Notes: generated by a model not told the origin, from the sequence alone. A stretch of 64,000 nt of DNA from Bacillus sp. DNRA2 (GCF_012843265.1 NZ_JABAIT010000001.1:372001-436000); one strand, 5' to 3'. Counted from the stretch's first letter, positions 20,575 to 30,010 are shown. Program-made: numbers and translations.

Positions 20575-21171
20575 TTATTCTGTCATTTGCTTACTAGTTG
20601 AAGTTCCTTGCGGAGATTCTTTCACTCGGTTGATTAAATTGCTCATTAACGAATTAATATTCTTTGTGTCGGAATCAAGAGTGGCAAAATTTTCAACATC
20701 TTGCCTTAGATGTGTATTATCCGTCACATAGATTCTAAACCAGCTTGGCACAGCAGAGGCAGCTGTTCTTTTTACTTGGTCAGCCGTTAAGTTACGATCC
20801 TTTGTATCTGTTTTATAGACAACGATCACTTCTCCATCGGTTACGAGGGTCGATACATCATTGACATTTGGGATATCCGTGCTCAACTGACTGATGATTT
20901 TGGCGAGCTGTTCACGGTCAATTGCCGCATAATGGTCGCTGGCTGAATTAGTACCCATAACCGGATTTCGCTGATGCCTAACATAGCCAAAATCCTCGCT
21001 TTTATCATGTTTCTTTCCTTCATTGTATAATTCAGCGCGTTGATTATTGACATTGATGGTATTTCCATCTTCTTTATATGGATCCTGTGCACCTAAATTC
21101 GAATCATTTTTAGCACAGCCGCTAAGTATAAAAATTGTGCAGAAACCAGCAACAATTAGGTTTTTTATCAT
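20575..21171 (-). CDS. yutC: YhcN/YlaJ-family sporulation lipoprotein YutC
   Basis: 198-residue lipoprotein with lipobox LSGC (Cys19 counted from my start). The C-terminal half has the YhcN/YlaJ pattern (IISQLSTDIPNVNDVSTLVT, DGEVIVVYKTD, and ASAVPSWFRIYVTDN). Members are made in the forespore and end up at the inner spore membrane. The frame opens at GTG 21180, but that codon lies in the ribosome site GGAGGTGG; the ATG at 21171 is the start. It faces lipA and shares a terminator with it. Confidence 0.88.
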   Translation of the reverse strand: MIKNLIVAGFCTIFILSGCAKNDSNLGAQDPYKEDGNTINVNNQRAELYNEGKKHDKSEDFGYVRHQRNPVMGTNSASDHYAAIDREQLAKIISQLSTDIPNVNDVSTLVTDGEVIVVYKTDTKDRNLTADQVKRTAASAVPSWFRIYVTDNTHLRQDVENFATLDSDTKNINSLMSNLINRVKESPQGTSTSKQMTE

Positions 21172-21307
21172 TCTATCCACCTCCTCATGATTAGAATGAC
21201 CAAGAAACTGCTAATTTCACTTAGTAATTGATGGGGAATCAGTTATAATTTAAATAAGGCTGTTTTGTAAGGGATAAACATTCCTTTGAAAGAGAGGTGG
21301 ATATACA

Positions 21308-21583
21308 ATGGTTTGCATTAATAACGTTTGTTATGAAGTAATCGAGGACGAGCGCAACGGTTTTAATGAGGAAGCATTTCGAGCTAGATATAGCGATATT
21401 TTAAATAAATACGACTATATTGTGGGGGATTGGGGCTATGGCCAACTGCGTTTGAAAGGATTTTTTGATGATCAAAATCAAAAAGCATCTTTTGATACGA
21501 AAATTAGCACATTAACTGAATACCTTTATGAATACTGTAATTTTGGATGTGCGTATTTTGTCATGAAAAAAGTTAAAAAATAA
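21308..21583 (+). CDS. yutD: DUF1027 protein YutD
   Basis: 91-residue cytosolic protein of the YutD family, function unknown. Family marks are the centre DYIVGDWGYGQLRLKGF and the C-terminal YLYEYCNFGCAYFVMKK with its two cysteines. AGAGAGGTGG precedes the ATG. Its neighbours (lipA, yutC, yutE, yutF) match the B. subtilis order. A terminator follows directly. Confidence 0.9.
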   Translation: MVCINNVCYEVIEDERNGFNEEAFRARYSDILNKYDYIVGDWGYGQLRLKGFFDDQNQKASFDTKISTLTEYLYEYCNFGCAYFVMKKVKK

Positions 21584-21588
21584 CAATA

Positions 21589-21623
21589 GGTCAGATATAC
21601 TTAATCTGACCGCGTTATTTTTT
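21589..21623 (+). terminator. Terminator after yutD
   Basis: GGTCAGAT (21589-21596) pairs with ATCTGACC (21604-21611), with a T run at 21618-21623. Confidence 0.85.
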
Positions 21624-21639
21624 GATTCATCAAAATAGT

Positions 21640-21906
21640 CTAAAGAGTCTCTTGAAGGAAGCTTCTTAATTCAGCAGCCTCTTCTTCAGAAAGCTTGAAG
21701 GCGTATTCAAGATAACCTTCTTCATCGAGGTCATCCGGGCCAATAATGGCAAAACGGCTTCCTTGTAGATTAAGCACCAATTGTTTGCCGTAGAAGCGGC
21801 TAGATTGGGTAATCGCTAGGTCAAACCTTTGCGTTTCCCCGACAAAGCTGACGAAGCGGGTTTTAGTGTCTTCTTTTTCATCATATAAAAAATAACGATT
21901 AGTCAT
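21640..21906 (-). CDS. DUF3055-type small protein
   Basis: 88-residue cytosolic protein that I recognise as DUF3055-like from its segments RFVSFVGETQRFDLAI, FYGKQLVLNLQ and RFAIIGPDDLDEEGYLEYAF. The function is unknown. The C-terminus is acidic and helical. Translation starts at ATG 21906 with AGGAGG on the minus strand. It is a single gene on the opposite strand between yutD and yutE. Confidence 0.75.
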   Translation of the reverse strand: MTNRYFLYDEKEDTKTRFVSFVGETQRFDLAITQSSRFYGKQLVLNLQGSRFAIIGPDDLDEEGYLEYAFKLSEEEAAELRSFLQETL

Positions 21907-22022
21907 ATTGACCTCCTAAGAAAATACAAACAGAATTTTTTCATACATATGCTTATCTTATCAAAATTTTACTAAAAATTAAAAAATATTGATTCCAAAC
22001 GGACATGAAAGGAAGATGTTCA

Positions 22023-22460
22023 ATGTACTTTGTCGACAGAGATAAAATCGAAATCATTTTAACTTATTTAGAAAAGCAAATCGAATTGTTCGAACAAACC
22101 ACCGCTTGGACAACAGCAATCGAAAAATCAGCACTAGAAAGAATCCCTCACATCATGATTGAAGCAATTCTTGATGTTGGGAACGATATTATCGATGGCT
22201 TTATCATGCGTGACCCTGGCAGTTACGAAGATATCATTGATATTTTAACCGATGAAAAGGTAGTGACTGGCGAAGTTAGCCAAGCTTTGAAAAATGTGAT
22301 TCCATACCGCAAGATTCTTGTGCAACACTATACAGAAATTAACCATGAGCAGCTTCAAAAAGATTTTACTGAAAATCTTGGGCTGTTAAAAGAATTTGCA
22401 CCTTTAGTACGCAGCTATTTGCAAAACGAACTTGGGCCTGTATCGGCTTTTAGAAAATAG
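22023..22460 (+). CDS. yutE: HEPN/DUF86 protein YutE (HepT-like, catalytic motif altered)
   Basis: 145-residue all-helical protein of the DUF86 (HepT-like HEPN) family. HepT toxins carry a catalytic motif of the form R-x4-6-H-x-Y, commonly RN[IV]LVHxY. Here the aligned segment is YRKILVQHYTEI, so Arg96 and Tyr103 are kept while the catalytic His is replaced by Gln101, and a His at 102 is out of register. No MNT-type nucleotidyltransferase antitoxin gene lies next to it. It is therefore more likely a housekeeping HEPN protein than an active toxin. The start at ATG 22023 fits AAAGGAAG at 22008-22015; an upstream in-frame ATG at 22005 lies before that site. Confidence 0.83.
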   Translation: MYFVDRDKIEIILTYLEKQIELFEQTTAWTTAIEKSALERIPHIMIEAILDVGNDIIDGFIMRDPGSYEDIIDILTDEKVVTGEVSQALKNVIPYRKILVQHYTEINHEQLQKDFTENLGLLKEFAPLVRSYLQNELGPVSAFRK

Positions 22461-22495
22461 ATTTTGTTAATGCAGAATGAATTATTTTGCAAAGA

Positions 22496-22644
22496 GTTGA
22501 TTGGAGTGGAAGGCGCGAAGACTCCTGCGGGAGCAGCGGGACAGGTGAGACCCCGCAGGCGCTAAAGCGCCAAGGAGGCTCACCGCCCGCCCCGCGGAAA
22601 GCGAAGCGCCTGTAACGGAAATCAACAGACACGTTTAACACAGC
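22496..22644. repeat. Dispersed palindromic repeat, family A, copy 4
   Basis: Core from GTTGATT (22496-22502) to AATCAAC (22620-22626), with the outer right flank TTTAACACAGC at 22634-22644. The left outer flank is degraded (TTTTGTTAATG near 22463). Internal hairpins are as in the other copies. It lies between yutE and a short open frame that leads into yutF. Confidence 0.85.
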
Positions 22645-22660
22645 AAAAAATACCCTTCTG

Positions 22661-22762
22661 ATGCTTCCTTTATTGGGAGCATTAGTTGTCTTGGGCGGAG
22701 TTGCATACAGAACCTTGGTAATACAGAATACAGCGACAACAAGGAGTGAGAACATTGAGTAA
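22661..22762 (+). CDS. Candidate small membrane peptide or 5'-truncated gene remnant
   Basis: A 33-codon frame from ATG 22661 that ends at TAA 22760-22762, eight bases inside the yutF start region (TTG 22755). The first ~20 residues are strongly hydrophobic (LPLLGALVVLGGVAYRTLV), then a short polar tail follows. The frame stays open upstream into the family A repeat, and no ribosome site precedes the ATG, so it may be the 3' remnant of a membrane-protein gene whose 5' part was replaced by the repeat. The overlap with yutF is typical of translational coupling. I do not recognise a family. Confidence 0.4.
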   Translation: MLPLLGALVVLGGVAYRTLVIQNTATTRSENIE

Positions 22763-23522
22763 ATATCGTGGTTACTTAATCGATTTAGATGGAACAATGT
22801 ATCGAGGAACTGAACGAATCATCGAGGCAGTTGAGTTTGTAAAAAAACTGCATGAAAACGGGCTACCTTACTTATTTGTAACAAATAACTCATCACGGAC
22901 ACCCGAGCAGGTTGCTGATAAATTAGCTGCATTCGATATTCCGGTCTCGAGTGATCAGGTTTTTACTACCAGCCAAGCAACAGCCAATTATATATACGAG
23001 CAAAAACCTACCGCATCAGTATTTGTGATTGGTGAAGAAGGCTTACATGATCAATTGGAGAAGAAGGGTTTCCAGTATGCACAGGAAGATGCTGATTATG
23101 TTGTAATCGGAATTGACCGCGACATTAATTATGAAAAGCTTGCTATCGCCTGTTTAGCCGTTCGCAACGGGGCAACGTTTATTTCAACTAATGGCGATAT
23201 CGCTTTGCCAACGGAGAGAGGCCTCATGCCTGGAAACGGGGCTTTGACGTCGGTCATTTCCGTTTCTACGGAAACGAAGCCAATCTTTATCGGTAAGCCG
23301 GAGTCGATAATTATGGAGCAGGCGTTAAAGGTGTTGGGGACAAGCAAGGAAGAGACATTAATGGTCGGTGATAATTACAATACGGATATTATGGCTGGCA
23401 TGAATGCGGGGCTAGATACATTGCTCGTCCATACAGGCGTGACAACGAAGGAGCACTTAAAAGGTTACACCGCCCAACCAACCTATGTAGTTGATTCGTT
23501 GGCAGAATGGGTGGATATATAA
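22755..23522 (+). CDS. yutF: HAD-family phosphatase YutF (NagD-like)
   Basis: 255-residue HAD superfamily IIA hydrolase. Motif I is DLDGTMYRG, motif II FVTNNSS, and the C-terminal motif IV is MVGDNYNTDIMAGMNAG. NagD-like enzymes dephosphorylate nucleotides or sugar phosphates. The frame opens at GTG 22746 within the ribosome site AAGGAG (22741-22746), so TTG 22755, eight bases after it, is the likely start. Its neighbours yutE and yutG are as in B. subtilis. Confidence 0.92.
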   Translation: MSKYRGYLIDLDGTMYRGTERIIEAVEFVKKLHENGLPYLFVTNNSSRTPEQVADKLAAFDIPVSSDQVFTTSQATANYIYEQKPTASVFVIGEEGLHDQLEKKGFQYAQEDADYVVIGIDRDINYEKLAIACLAVRNGATFISTNGDIALPTERGLMPGNGALTSVISVSTETKPIFIGKPESIIMEQALKVLGTSKEETLMVGDNYNTDIMAGMNAGLDTLLVHTGVTTKEHLKGYTAQPTYVVDSLAEWVDI

Positions 23523-23526
23523 GATG

Positions 23527-23548
23527 AGGTCAGACCTAAGTCTGACCT
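23527..23548 (+). terminator. Hairpin after yutF
   Basis: AGGTCAGAC (23527-23535) and GTCTGACCT (23540-23548) pair perfectly over a CTAA loop; the T run after it is broken (CTCTTTC). Confidence 0.65.
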
Positions 23549-23562
23549 CTCTTTCAATGCGG

Positions 23563-23594
23563 TTCGCACTCTTGAGCAAGCCGCTTCCGCTTTT
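23563..23594. repeat. Family B repeat, right-end fragment
   Basis: GCACTCTTGAGCAAGCCGCTTCCGCTTTT resembles the right end of the full copy that follows (CGCTCCTGAGCGAGCCGCTTCCGCTTTT at about 23684-23711). It is therefore a partial copy placed just upstream of a full one. Confidence 0.65.
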
Positions 23595-23596
23595 AT

Positions 23597-23711
23597 TGTC
23601 TAGCTCCAGCGGCTAGGAGCTCGGGTCATAAGCCAAATCACTCCAGAGACTATCGTCTCCTACGTGATTCGTCTTATGCCTTTCGCTCCTGAGCGAGCCG
23701 CTTCCGCTTTT
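23597..23711. repeat. Dispersed repeat, family B, copy 2 (full)
   Basis: Begins TTGTCTAGCTCCAGC and ends CCGCTTCCGCTTTT. The centre is a long inverted repeat: CATAAG-N3-AATCAC on the left is mirrored by GTGATT-N3-CTTATG on the right. It fills the gap between the convergent genes yutF and yutG. Confidence 0.8.
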
Positions 23712-23715
23712 CGAT

Positions 23716-24219
23716 TTAGTCAACATTAGCTGCTCTATGGGCTAGTCTGCTTGAGGCAGCTGCGGCAATGGCTCCGACAAGGTCGTCTAAAAATGTGTGA
23801 CATTCTCCTGTAGATTTATCATTAAGCTTTTGTAAAATCCCAGGCTTTTGCTTATCAATATAGCCATAATTGGTAAAACCAATTGACCCGTAAACATTTA
23901 CAATCGAAAATGCAAGAATTTCATCGACACCATACAGACCTTCATCTGTTTCAATCAACTGTTGTAGCGGACTGTCTAACAGCTTCTTTTCTGCTAATAC
24001 ATCGAGCTGAATTCCAGTTAAAATGGCATTTTGAACCTCGCGCTTGGCAAGTACTCTTTCGACATTATGAATGCAATCTTGCATGTCTAAATTTGGGTGG
24101 TATTTTTCTTGGAGGTAATAGACTAATTTTGCAATATCTTCTATCTCTACTCCTCTTTCATTTAACATTTTGAGAGCAGTTTTGTCTGACATTTTTACGA
24201 TTTTGTTTTCTTCCTCCAT
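23716..24219 (-). CDS. yutG: Phosphatidylglycerophosphatase A-related protein YutG
   Basis: 167-residue protein of the YutG/PgpA-related family. The conserved core is seen as VDEILAFSIVNVYGSIGFTNYGY followed by TFLDDLVGAIAAAASSRLAHRA near the C-terminus. Classical PgpA removes the phosphate of phosphatidylglycerophosphate at the membrane; the short Bacillus form has an extra N-terminal helical part and its activity is not proven here. The start has AAGGTGAG on the minus strand. It converges on yutF with a family B repeat between them. Confidence 0.83.
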   Translation of the reverse strand: MEEENKIVKMSDKTALKMLNERGVEIEDIAKLVYYLQEKYHPNLDMQDCIHNVERVLAKREVQNAILTGIQLDVLAEKKLLDSPLQQLIETDEGLYGVDEILAFSIVNVYGSIGFTNYGYIDKQKPGILQKLNDKSTGECHTFLDDLVGAIAAAASSRLAHRAANVD

Positions 24220-24392
24220 ATGCTCACCTTTTCTTTTTATTATTCTCTAATATATATACGCATTTTATAAAAATATGCTCCTATAATACATGCCCCGTGT
24301 ATCATTTCCTTTAGAAAATAGCTTATACATTAATAATAAGTTACAAACAAGTTTTTGGCAAAAAATTCATATAAGTATAGGAAGGAAAGCCC

Positions 24393-25427
24393 ATGATAAG
24401 GGGGATGTATACAATGATTCAAGAGTGGCTTGACCAACATTATGGCATTAAGGCTGAGGAAGAAATTTCGATTGGCAGATACTCAGGTTGTAAGCGGGGA
24501 GATCAACTTTATTTTCTTATCCATCCAATAAAGCTGGAGCAAGAGGCAATTAATGAGTTAAGTGCCATTTCGGCACATTTAGTTCAGGCAGGCGATCGGG
24601 CTGTGCCGGTTTTTTATCGTGCTAAAAATGGTGAAATATTAAGCCGTTGGAAGGATGAAAATGCCTGTGTATTAGCATTGAATCAAGGGATGAAGCGAAA
24701 AGCAATGGCTCAGTTAGGACGGAAATTGGCAAAATTTCATCAGCGTGGTCGCACCTTAACGGTTCCAATCAATAAGTTGAACAGATTAGGGCAGTGGAAG
24801 GAAATTTGGGTAAAACGCTTAGAACAGATGGAAAAGGTCTGGCTTACTAAAATTAATCAGTTACCAGAAAATGAATTTGAGCGTATGTTCTTAGAATCGT
24901 TTCCGTATTATTTAGGTTTAACGGAAAATGCGATTCAATATTTAGTGGATACAGAGCTTGATGTTACTCCAACAAATATTGATCATGGCACAGTTACTCA
25001 TGAGCGATTTTCAGAAATGACATGGGGAGGGGAGCGCTTGTTTAAAAATCCATTTGAGTGGATTCTCGATCACGGAGCGCGAGATATAGCGGAATGGACA
25101 AGGCAGCGCTATTTCCATAACAGCCAAACTTATCAGCCTGATTTACGGCAATTTTTTTCAGATTATCAATCGATGACGCAGCTTTCACCGTTCTCATGGC
25201 GATTATTATATGCGCGATTAGTGTTTCCGCTCCATTATTTTGATTGTGTCGAGGAGTATTATGTTTCTAGTTCTGAGCAAACTAAGCATACGCTGGAGGA
25301 TCGACTGCAAAAAATAATCAATCATTCCAGCGAGTATGAAAAATTTTTGGCAAGTTTTTATGGTCTTTTGGAGGTTCCATTACGAACCATGAAAATACCG
25401 GAAATTGGTTGGCTCAAAGGAGTTTAA
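24393..25427 (+). CDS. yutH: Spore coat protein YutH
   Basis: 344-residue protein of the YutH/CotS-like family, related to aminoglycoside-phosphotransferase folds; B. subtilis YutH is a spore coat-associated protein. Kinase-like traces are the central YLVDTELDVTPTNIDHGTV where a catalytic loop would be and FKNPFEWILDHGARDIAEW, a DxD-like region. No signal peptide. Two starts are possible: ATG 24393 after AGGAAGGAAA and ATG 24414 after AAGGGGG; I list the longer. It probably is transcribed late in the mother cell, but I did not find a convincing SigmaE/K site. Confidence 0.85.
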   Translation: MIRGMYTMIQEWLDQHYGIKAEEEISIGRYSGCKRGDQLYFLIHPIKLEQEAINELSAISAHLVQAGDRAVPVFYRAKNGEILSRWKDENACVLALNQGMKRKAMAQLGRKLAKFHQRGRTLTVPINKLNRLGQWKEIWVKRLEQMEKVWLTKINQLPENEFERMFLESFPYYLGLTENAIQYLVDTELDVTPTNIDHGTVTHERFSEMTWGGERLFKNPFEWILDHGARDIAEWTRQRYFHNSQTYQPDLRQFFSDYQSMTQLSPFSWRLLYARLVFPLHYFDCVEEYYVSSSEQTKHTLEDRLQKIINHSSEYEKFLASFYGLLEVPLRTMKIPEIGWLKGV

Positions 25428-25518
25428 TGAGGAAATTTTCTGCTTATTACTTTGATGGAAGTCTTTTCTTGTAGTATATTAAAATAGTAATAGTAACATA
25501 CAGGAAAAGGGGTAGACG

Positions 25519-26508
25519 ATGAAACCTTATATTTTTATTACAAGAAAGCTCCCTGAACATATTATTTCAAAACTACAAGATCATTATACGATTGGAATGT
25601 GGGATAAAGAAGATATTCCTGTACCACGGACAGTTTTACTAGAAGAAGCCAAAAAAGCAGAGGCTCTGCTTACGATGCTTTCTGACCCGATTGATCAAGA
25701 AGTTATCGATGCTGGTGAAAACCTAAAGGTGATTGCTAATCTTGCCGTAGGCTTTGATAATATTGATCTTGCCTCAGCAACAGCGCGGGGGATTGCTGTT
25801 TGTAATACGCCAGAAGTGTTGACGGATACAACAGCTGATTTAACGTTCGGTTTATTAATGGCAACAGCAAGACGATTAATTGAGGCTGCTGAATATGTAA
25901 AAGAAGGAAAATGGCAAAGCTGGAGTCCACTTCTACTTGCCGGTCATGATATTCACCATAAGACAATTGGGATTGTCGGAATGGGTAAAATTGGTGAGAC
26001 TGTTGCAAAACGTGCCACCGGCTTTGACATGGAGATTTTGTACCATAATCGCTCACGGAAGCCAGAGGTTGAACAAGCGCTTGGGGCAAAGTATGCCTCG
26101 TTCGATGAACTTGTGAAACGGTCTGATTTTATCGTCTGCTTAACACCATTGACAAACGAAACACGCAATTTGTTTACTGCTGATGTGTTCGCTAGCATGA
26201 AACGTTCGGCCATTTTTATTAATGCATCTCGGGGACCCGTTGTTGACGAGGAAGCTTTAATAGCTGCGCTTGAAAATGGTATTATTGCAGGAGCAGGCTT
26301 AGACGTATTTACTGTTGAGCCAATTTCTGCCGATCATCCGTTGTTAACATTACCAAATGTAGTGGCACTTCCACATATCGGTAGCTCAAGTGTTGAAACA
26401 AGAGAAACGATGATGGAATTATGCTTAGAGAACATTCATGCGGTATTAACAGGTCACACGCCAAAGACATTAGTCAACAAAGATTGGAACTTACAATTAG
26501 CACATTAA
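25519..26508 (+). CDS. D-isomer 2-hydroxyacid dehydrogenase (glyoxylate/hydroxypyruvate reductase type)
   Basis: 329-residue NAD(P)-dependent oxidoreductase. The Rossmann glycine motif is VGMGKIGETVAKRA, preceded by the catalytic-domain part NLAVGFDNIDLASATARGI. Catalytic residues are visible: Arg in NASRGPVVDEEAL, Glu in DVFTVEPISADHPL and His in ALPHIGSSS. This pattern is closest to GhrB/glycerate dehydrogenase enzymes that reduce glyoxylate or hydroxypyruvate; B. subtilis YvcT is of this type. The exact substrate cannot be read. It stands alone between yutH and hom, an insertion relative to B. subtilis as I recall it. AAAAGGGG precedes the ATG and a terminator follows. Confidence 0.9.
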   Translation: MKPYIFITRKLPEHIISKLQDHYTIGMWDKEDIPVPRTVLLEEAKKAEALLTMLSDPIDQEVIDAGENLKVIANLAVGFDNIDLASATARGIAVCNTPEVLTDTTADLTFGLLMATARRLIEAAEYVKEGKWQSWSPLLLAGHDIHHKTIGIVGMGKIGETVAKRATGFDMEILYHNRSRKPEVEQALGAKYASFDELVKRSDFIVCLTPLTNETRNLFTADVFASMKRSAIFINASRGPVVDEEALIAALENGIIAGAGLDVFTVEPISADHPLLTLPNVVALPHIGSSSVETRETMMELCLENIHAVLTGHTPKTLVNKDWNLQLAH

Positions 26509-26517
26509 GTTGGATAA

Positions 26518-26549
26518 AACCTGTGAATCAACCCTCACAGGTTTTTTTT
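26518..26549 (+). terminator. Terminator after the 2-hydroxyacid dehydrogenase gene
   Basis: AACCTGTGA (26518-26526) pairs with TCACAGGTT (26535-26543), followed by eight T. Confidence 0.92.
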
Positions 26550-26715
26550 ACATAATGAATTTTTGCATGATTCACAATATATTTTCAATGAAAGCGGTTT
26601 ATTGGAAAAAGAGCCAAAAAACTATTGTAAAATCTGAAAACTAGAAATATAATGTCTTTTATATGAATACAATTGTTCGTTTAGAAAGAACAAGCGGGCG
26701 GGGGGTACTGAAGGA

Positions 26716-28017
26716 ATGAAAGCAATTTCAATTGGCATGTTAGGTCTAGGTACAGTTGGTTCTGGTGTCGTAACGATTATTGAGAACCATCAGGATAAAT
26801 TAATGCATCAAGTTGGCTGTCCTGTTAAAATAAAGAAAATCCTCGTAAACAATTTAAATAAACCTAGAGCGGTTGAAATTTCACCAGAGCTTTTAACAAC
26901 AAATCCCAATGACATTTTAAATGATCCGGATATCGATGTTGTGATTGAAGTAATGGGGGGAGTAGAGCATACACGAGATCATTTATTGAAAGCACTGCAA
27001 CAGAAAAAGCATGTTGTAACTGCGAATAAGGATTTAATGGCTGTTTATGGTACAGAGTTACATACTGTTGCGGCTGAAAATGGCTGCGATTTATTTTATG
27101 AAGCATCTGTAGCCGGTGGTATTCCCATTCTTCGTAGTTTAGTAGATGGTTTAGCATCTGACCGGATTATGAAAATGATGGGTATTGTCAATGGCACAAC
27201 AAATTTTATTTTAACGAAAATGTCTAAGCAGGGTGCTGCCTATGGAGAAGTACTGAAAGAAGCGCAGGAGCTTGGTTTTGCCGAAGCTGATCCGACTTCT
27301 GATGTAGAAGGTTTGGATGCAGCCAGAAAAATGACGATCCTGGCAACATTAGGCTTTTCAATGAAGGTTGACCTTGATGATGTTAAGGTTCAAGGTATTA
27401 CCCAAATTACGGAAGATGATTTAAAATATGCCAAGCAGTTAGGTTATACAATGAAACTTCTTGGTATTGCTAGCCGTGATGACGAGGATAAGGTAGAAGT
27501 AAGCGTACAGCCAACTTTATTGCCAGAAAATCATCCACTGGCATCCGTTAATGATGAATATAATGCAGTTTATGTGTTTGGCGAAGCTGTAGGAGAGACC
27601 ATGTTTTACGGCCCAGGAGCTGGAAGTCTGCCAACGGCAACATCAGTAGTGTCTGACCTGGTTGGAGTAATCAAAAACATGCGCCTAGGGGTTAATGGAC
27701 GCAGTGCAGTTACACCGCAATACCCTAAGAAGTTGAAAAGTGCCGATGAAATTTTCTCGAAATATTTCTTACGCCTTCATGTTTATGATGAAGTCGGCAC
27801 ATTCGCGGATATTACTGGCATTTTCTCAAAACATAAGGTAAGCTTTGAAAAAATCCTTCAGATGCCACTTAAACGCAAGGAAATAGCTGAAATTGTGCTC
27901 GTAACGCATCACGCGAGCTTAAAGGACTATGAAGAGATTTTGAATGAATTAAAGGATTTACAAGCAATTAAAGAAATTAAATGTTCATATCGTGTGGAAA
28001 GAGGCGAAAGAGGATGA
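26716..28017 (+). CDS. hom: Homoserine dehydrogenase
   Basis: 433-residue NAD(P)-dependent enzyme that reduces aspartate semialdehyde to homoserine, the branch point for threonine and methionine. The N-terminal nucleotide motif is GLGTVGSGV, the catalytic domain has VTANKDLMA, and EGLDAARKM carries the catalytic Asp/Lys region. The C-terminal ~80 residues form an ACT domain for feedback control by threonine. Its stop overlaps thrC by 4 bp (ATGA). Homoserine also feeds MetY in this window after acetylation. No riboswitch or T-box is visible in the 166 bp upstream. Confidence 0.97.
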   Translation: MKAISIGMLGLGTVGSGVVTIIENHQDKLMHQVGCPVKIKKILVNNLNKPRAVEISPELLTTNPNDILNDPDIDVVIEVMGGVEHTRDHLLKALQQKKHVVTANKDLMAVYGTELHTVAAENGCDLFYEASVAGGIPILRSLVDGLASDRIMKMMGIVNGTTNFILTKMSKQGAAYGEVLKEAQELGFAEADPTSDVEGLDAARKMTILATLGFSMKVDLDDVKVQGITQITEDDLKYAKQLGYTMKLLGIASRDDEDKVEVSVQPTLLPENHPLASVNDEYNAVYVFGEAVGETMFYGPGAGSLPTATSVVSDLVGVIKNMRLGVNGRSAVTPQYPKKLKSADEIFSKYFLRLHVYDEVGTFADITGIFSKHKVSFEKILQMPLKRKEIAEIVLVTHHASLKDYEEILNELKDLQAIKEIKCSYRVERGERG

Positions 28018-29075
28018 GATGGAAAGGTCTTATTGAAGAGTACAAGGAATATTTACCAGTAACGGAGAACACTCCAGCACTAACATTAAATGAGGGGAAT
28101 ACACCGCTTATTAAATTGGAGAAGATTTCCGAAGAATTGGGTATTAATCTTTATGTGAAAACAGAAGGTGCCAATCCTACTGGCTCGTTCAAGGACCGTG
28201 GTATGGTGTTTGCCGTAGCGAAAGCAAAGGAAGACGGAGCAGACACTGTTATTTGTGCATCAACAGGAAACACATCTGCAGCGGCAGCAGCCTATGCAAC
28301 TAGAGCAGGAATGAAATGTATCGTTGTCATTCCAGAAGGAAAAATTGCCCTTGGTAAGCTAGCTCAAGCCGTTATGTATGGTGCAGATATTGTTTCAATC
28401 GAAGGAAACTTTGACCAAGCGCTCGCTATGGTTCGCAAAATCAGTGAAACAGAACCGGTTGCCCTTGTGAACTCAGTCAATCCATATCGTTTAGAAGGCC
28501 AAAAAACAGGCGCATTTGAAATTTGTGACCAACTTGGTCAAGCTCCTGATATTTTAGCAATTCCAGTTGGAAATGCAGGAAATATCAGTGCGTACTGGAA
28601 AGGCTTCAAAGAATATCATGAGAAAAAAGACCATAACCTACCAAAAATGTTCGGTTTTGAAGCTGCTGGTGCTGCTGCAATCGTCCATAACCGCGTCTTT
28701 GAAAATCCAGAAACAATTGCAACGGCAATCCGTATCGGAAACCCTGCAAGCTGGGATTTAGCAGTAAACGCGGCGAAAGAATCCAATGGTCTGATCGATG
28801 AAGTAACAGACGAAGAAATTTTAGCAGCCTATCGTGCGATTGCCTCTAAAGAAGGGGTATTTGCTGAACCAGGTTCAGCAGCATCAATCGCAGGTGTTTA
28901 TAAAAAAGTCCAAAGTGGCGAAATTCCAAAAGGTTCAACTGTTGTGGCAATCCTGACTGGAAACGGCTTAAAAGATCCTGACACAGCGATTTCTGCTAGC
29001 CCAATCAAGCCAGTAGCACTTCCAAACGACGAGAAAGCAGTTGCGGAGTATATTAAGGGAGTTGTCCATCAATGA
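28014..29075 (+). CDS. thrC: Threonine synthase
   Basis: 353-residue PLP enzyme that converts O-phosphohomoserine to threonine. The PLP lysine lies in [11 protein letters not shown], and the phosphate-binding Gly-rich loop is [12 protein letters not shown]. The frame is open further upstream from 27981, but the ATG at 28014, overlapping the hom stop as ATGA and preceded by AAAGAGG, gives the canonical length. Its end overlaps thrB by 4 bp. It is the middle gene of the hom-thrC-thrB operon. Confidence 0.97.
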   Translation: MRWKGLIEEYKEYLPVTENTPALTLNEGNTPLIKLEKISEELGINLYVKTEGANPTGSFKDRGMVFAVAKAKEDGADTVICASTGNTSAAAAAYATRAGMKCIVVIPEGKIALGKLAQAVMYGADIVSIEGNFDQALAMVRKISETEPVALVNSVNPYRLEGQKTGAFEICDQLGQAPDILAIPVGNAGNISAYWKGFKEYHEKKDHNLPKMFGFEAAGAAAIVHNRVFENPETIATAIRIGNPASWDLAVNAAKESNGLIDEVTDEEILAAYRAIASKEGVFAEPGSAASIAGVYKKVQSGEIPKGSTVVAILTGNGLKDPDTAISASPIKPVALPNDEKAVAEYIKGVVHQ

Positions 29076-29989
29076 GTGAGGATGGCATGTTTTTGATCAA
29101 AGTCCCGGGCAGTTCGGCCAACCTTGGCCCGGGGTTTGATTCAATTGGTTTAGCTGTTTCAGTTTATTTAACAATAACAGCTGAAAGAAGCGATACATGG
29201 GAGGTCATCCCGGAAAGCAAGGAACTTGAATGCTTCCCGTCTGATGATACAAATTTTATTTGTAAAATAGCCATTGATACAGCAGCTAAATTTGGTAAAA
29301 TCATGCCACCATGCCGTTTGCGCGTAGCTAGTGACATTCCGTTAGCAAGAGGCCTTGGTTCAAGTGCTTCCGCGATTGTCGCCGGAATCGAGTTAGCCGA
29401 TTGTATTTGTGAACTCAATCTGTCCCGTGATCAAAAGCTAATGATTGCATCAGAAATCGAAGGCCATCCTGATAATGTTGGTCCATCCATATTCGGTGGG
29501 TTATTTATTGGCTATCAAACTGATACTGAAGTTCATAAAGCGGTATTCGCTGACTTAAACTGTGACTTGGTTGTCGTTGTTCCAAGAGTAGAACTCTTAA
29601 CGAAGGCATCCCGCAATGTATTGCCGGAACAGGTTGCTTTTGCTGAAGCCGTGAAAGCAGGTGCTGTTGGTAATTTACTCGTTGCAGCACTTTTAAGTGG
29701 GAATTTTGAGTTAGCAGGTAAAATGATGAAGGCTGATCGCTACCATCAACCCTATCGCCGTAGTCTAGTTCCGCATATGGCAGTAGTCGAAGAACTTGCC
29801 GAAAAAAGTGGTGCCTTTGGAGCAGCTCTAAGTGGCGCAGGTCCATCAATCCTATGCTTTGCTCCAGCAGGTCAAGGTGCAGCTCTAGTTCAGGAATTAA
29901 ACGCGGCACTACCTGATATGGACATAATCGAATTGCAAATCGATAGCTGTGGCAGTACGACAAGCCTTGTTGAAATTTGTGAAAAATAA
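29072..29989 (+). CDS. thrB: Homoserine kinase
   Basis: 305-residue GHMP kinase that phosphorylates homoserine. The N-terminal [17 protein letters not shown] and the ATP-binding [16 protein letters not shown] motifs are clear, and the third GHMP motif is seen as [14 protein letters not shown]. The start overlaps the thrC stop (ATGA) with GGGAG upstream. It ends the threonine operon and is followed by a strong terminator. Confidence 0.97.
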   Translation: MSEDGMFLIKVPGSSANLGPGFDSIGLAVSVYLTITAERSDTWEVIPESKELECFPSDDTNFICKIAIDTAAKFGKIMPPCRLRVASDIPLARGLGSSASAIVAGIELADCICELNLSRDQKLMIASEIEGHPDNVGPSIFGGLFIGYQTDTEVHKAVFADLNCDLVVVVPRVELLTKASRNVLPEQVAFAEAVKAGAVGNLLVAALLSGNFELAGKMMKADRYHQPYRRSLVPHMAVVEELAEKSGAFGAALSGAGPSILCFAPAGQGAALVQELNAALPDMDIIELQIDSCGSTTSLVEICEK

Positions 29990-30010
29990 TAAAGCTTATC
30001 TGCAAAATAA

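Noticed and set aside
26550-26715. T-box or riboswitch upstream of hom
   Set aside because: No T-box motif, aptamer core or terminator hairpin is seen in the short upstream region.
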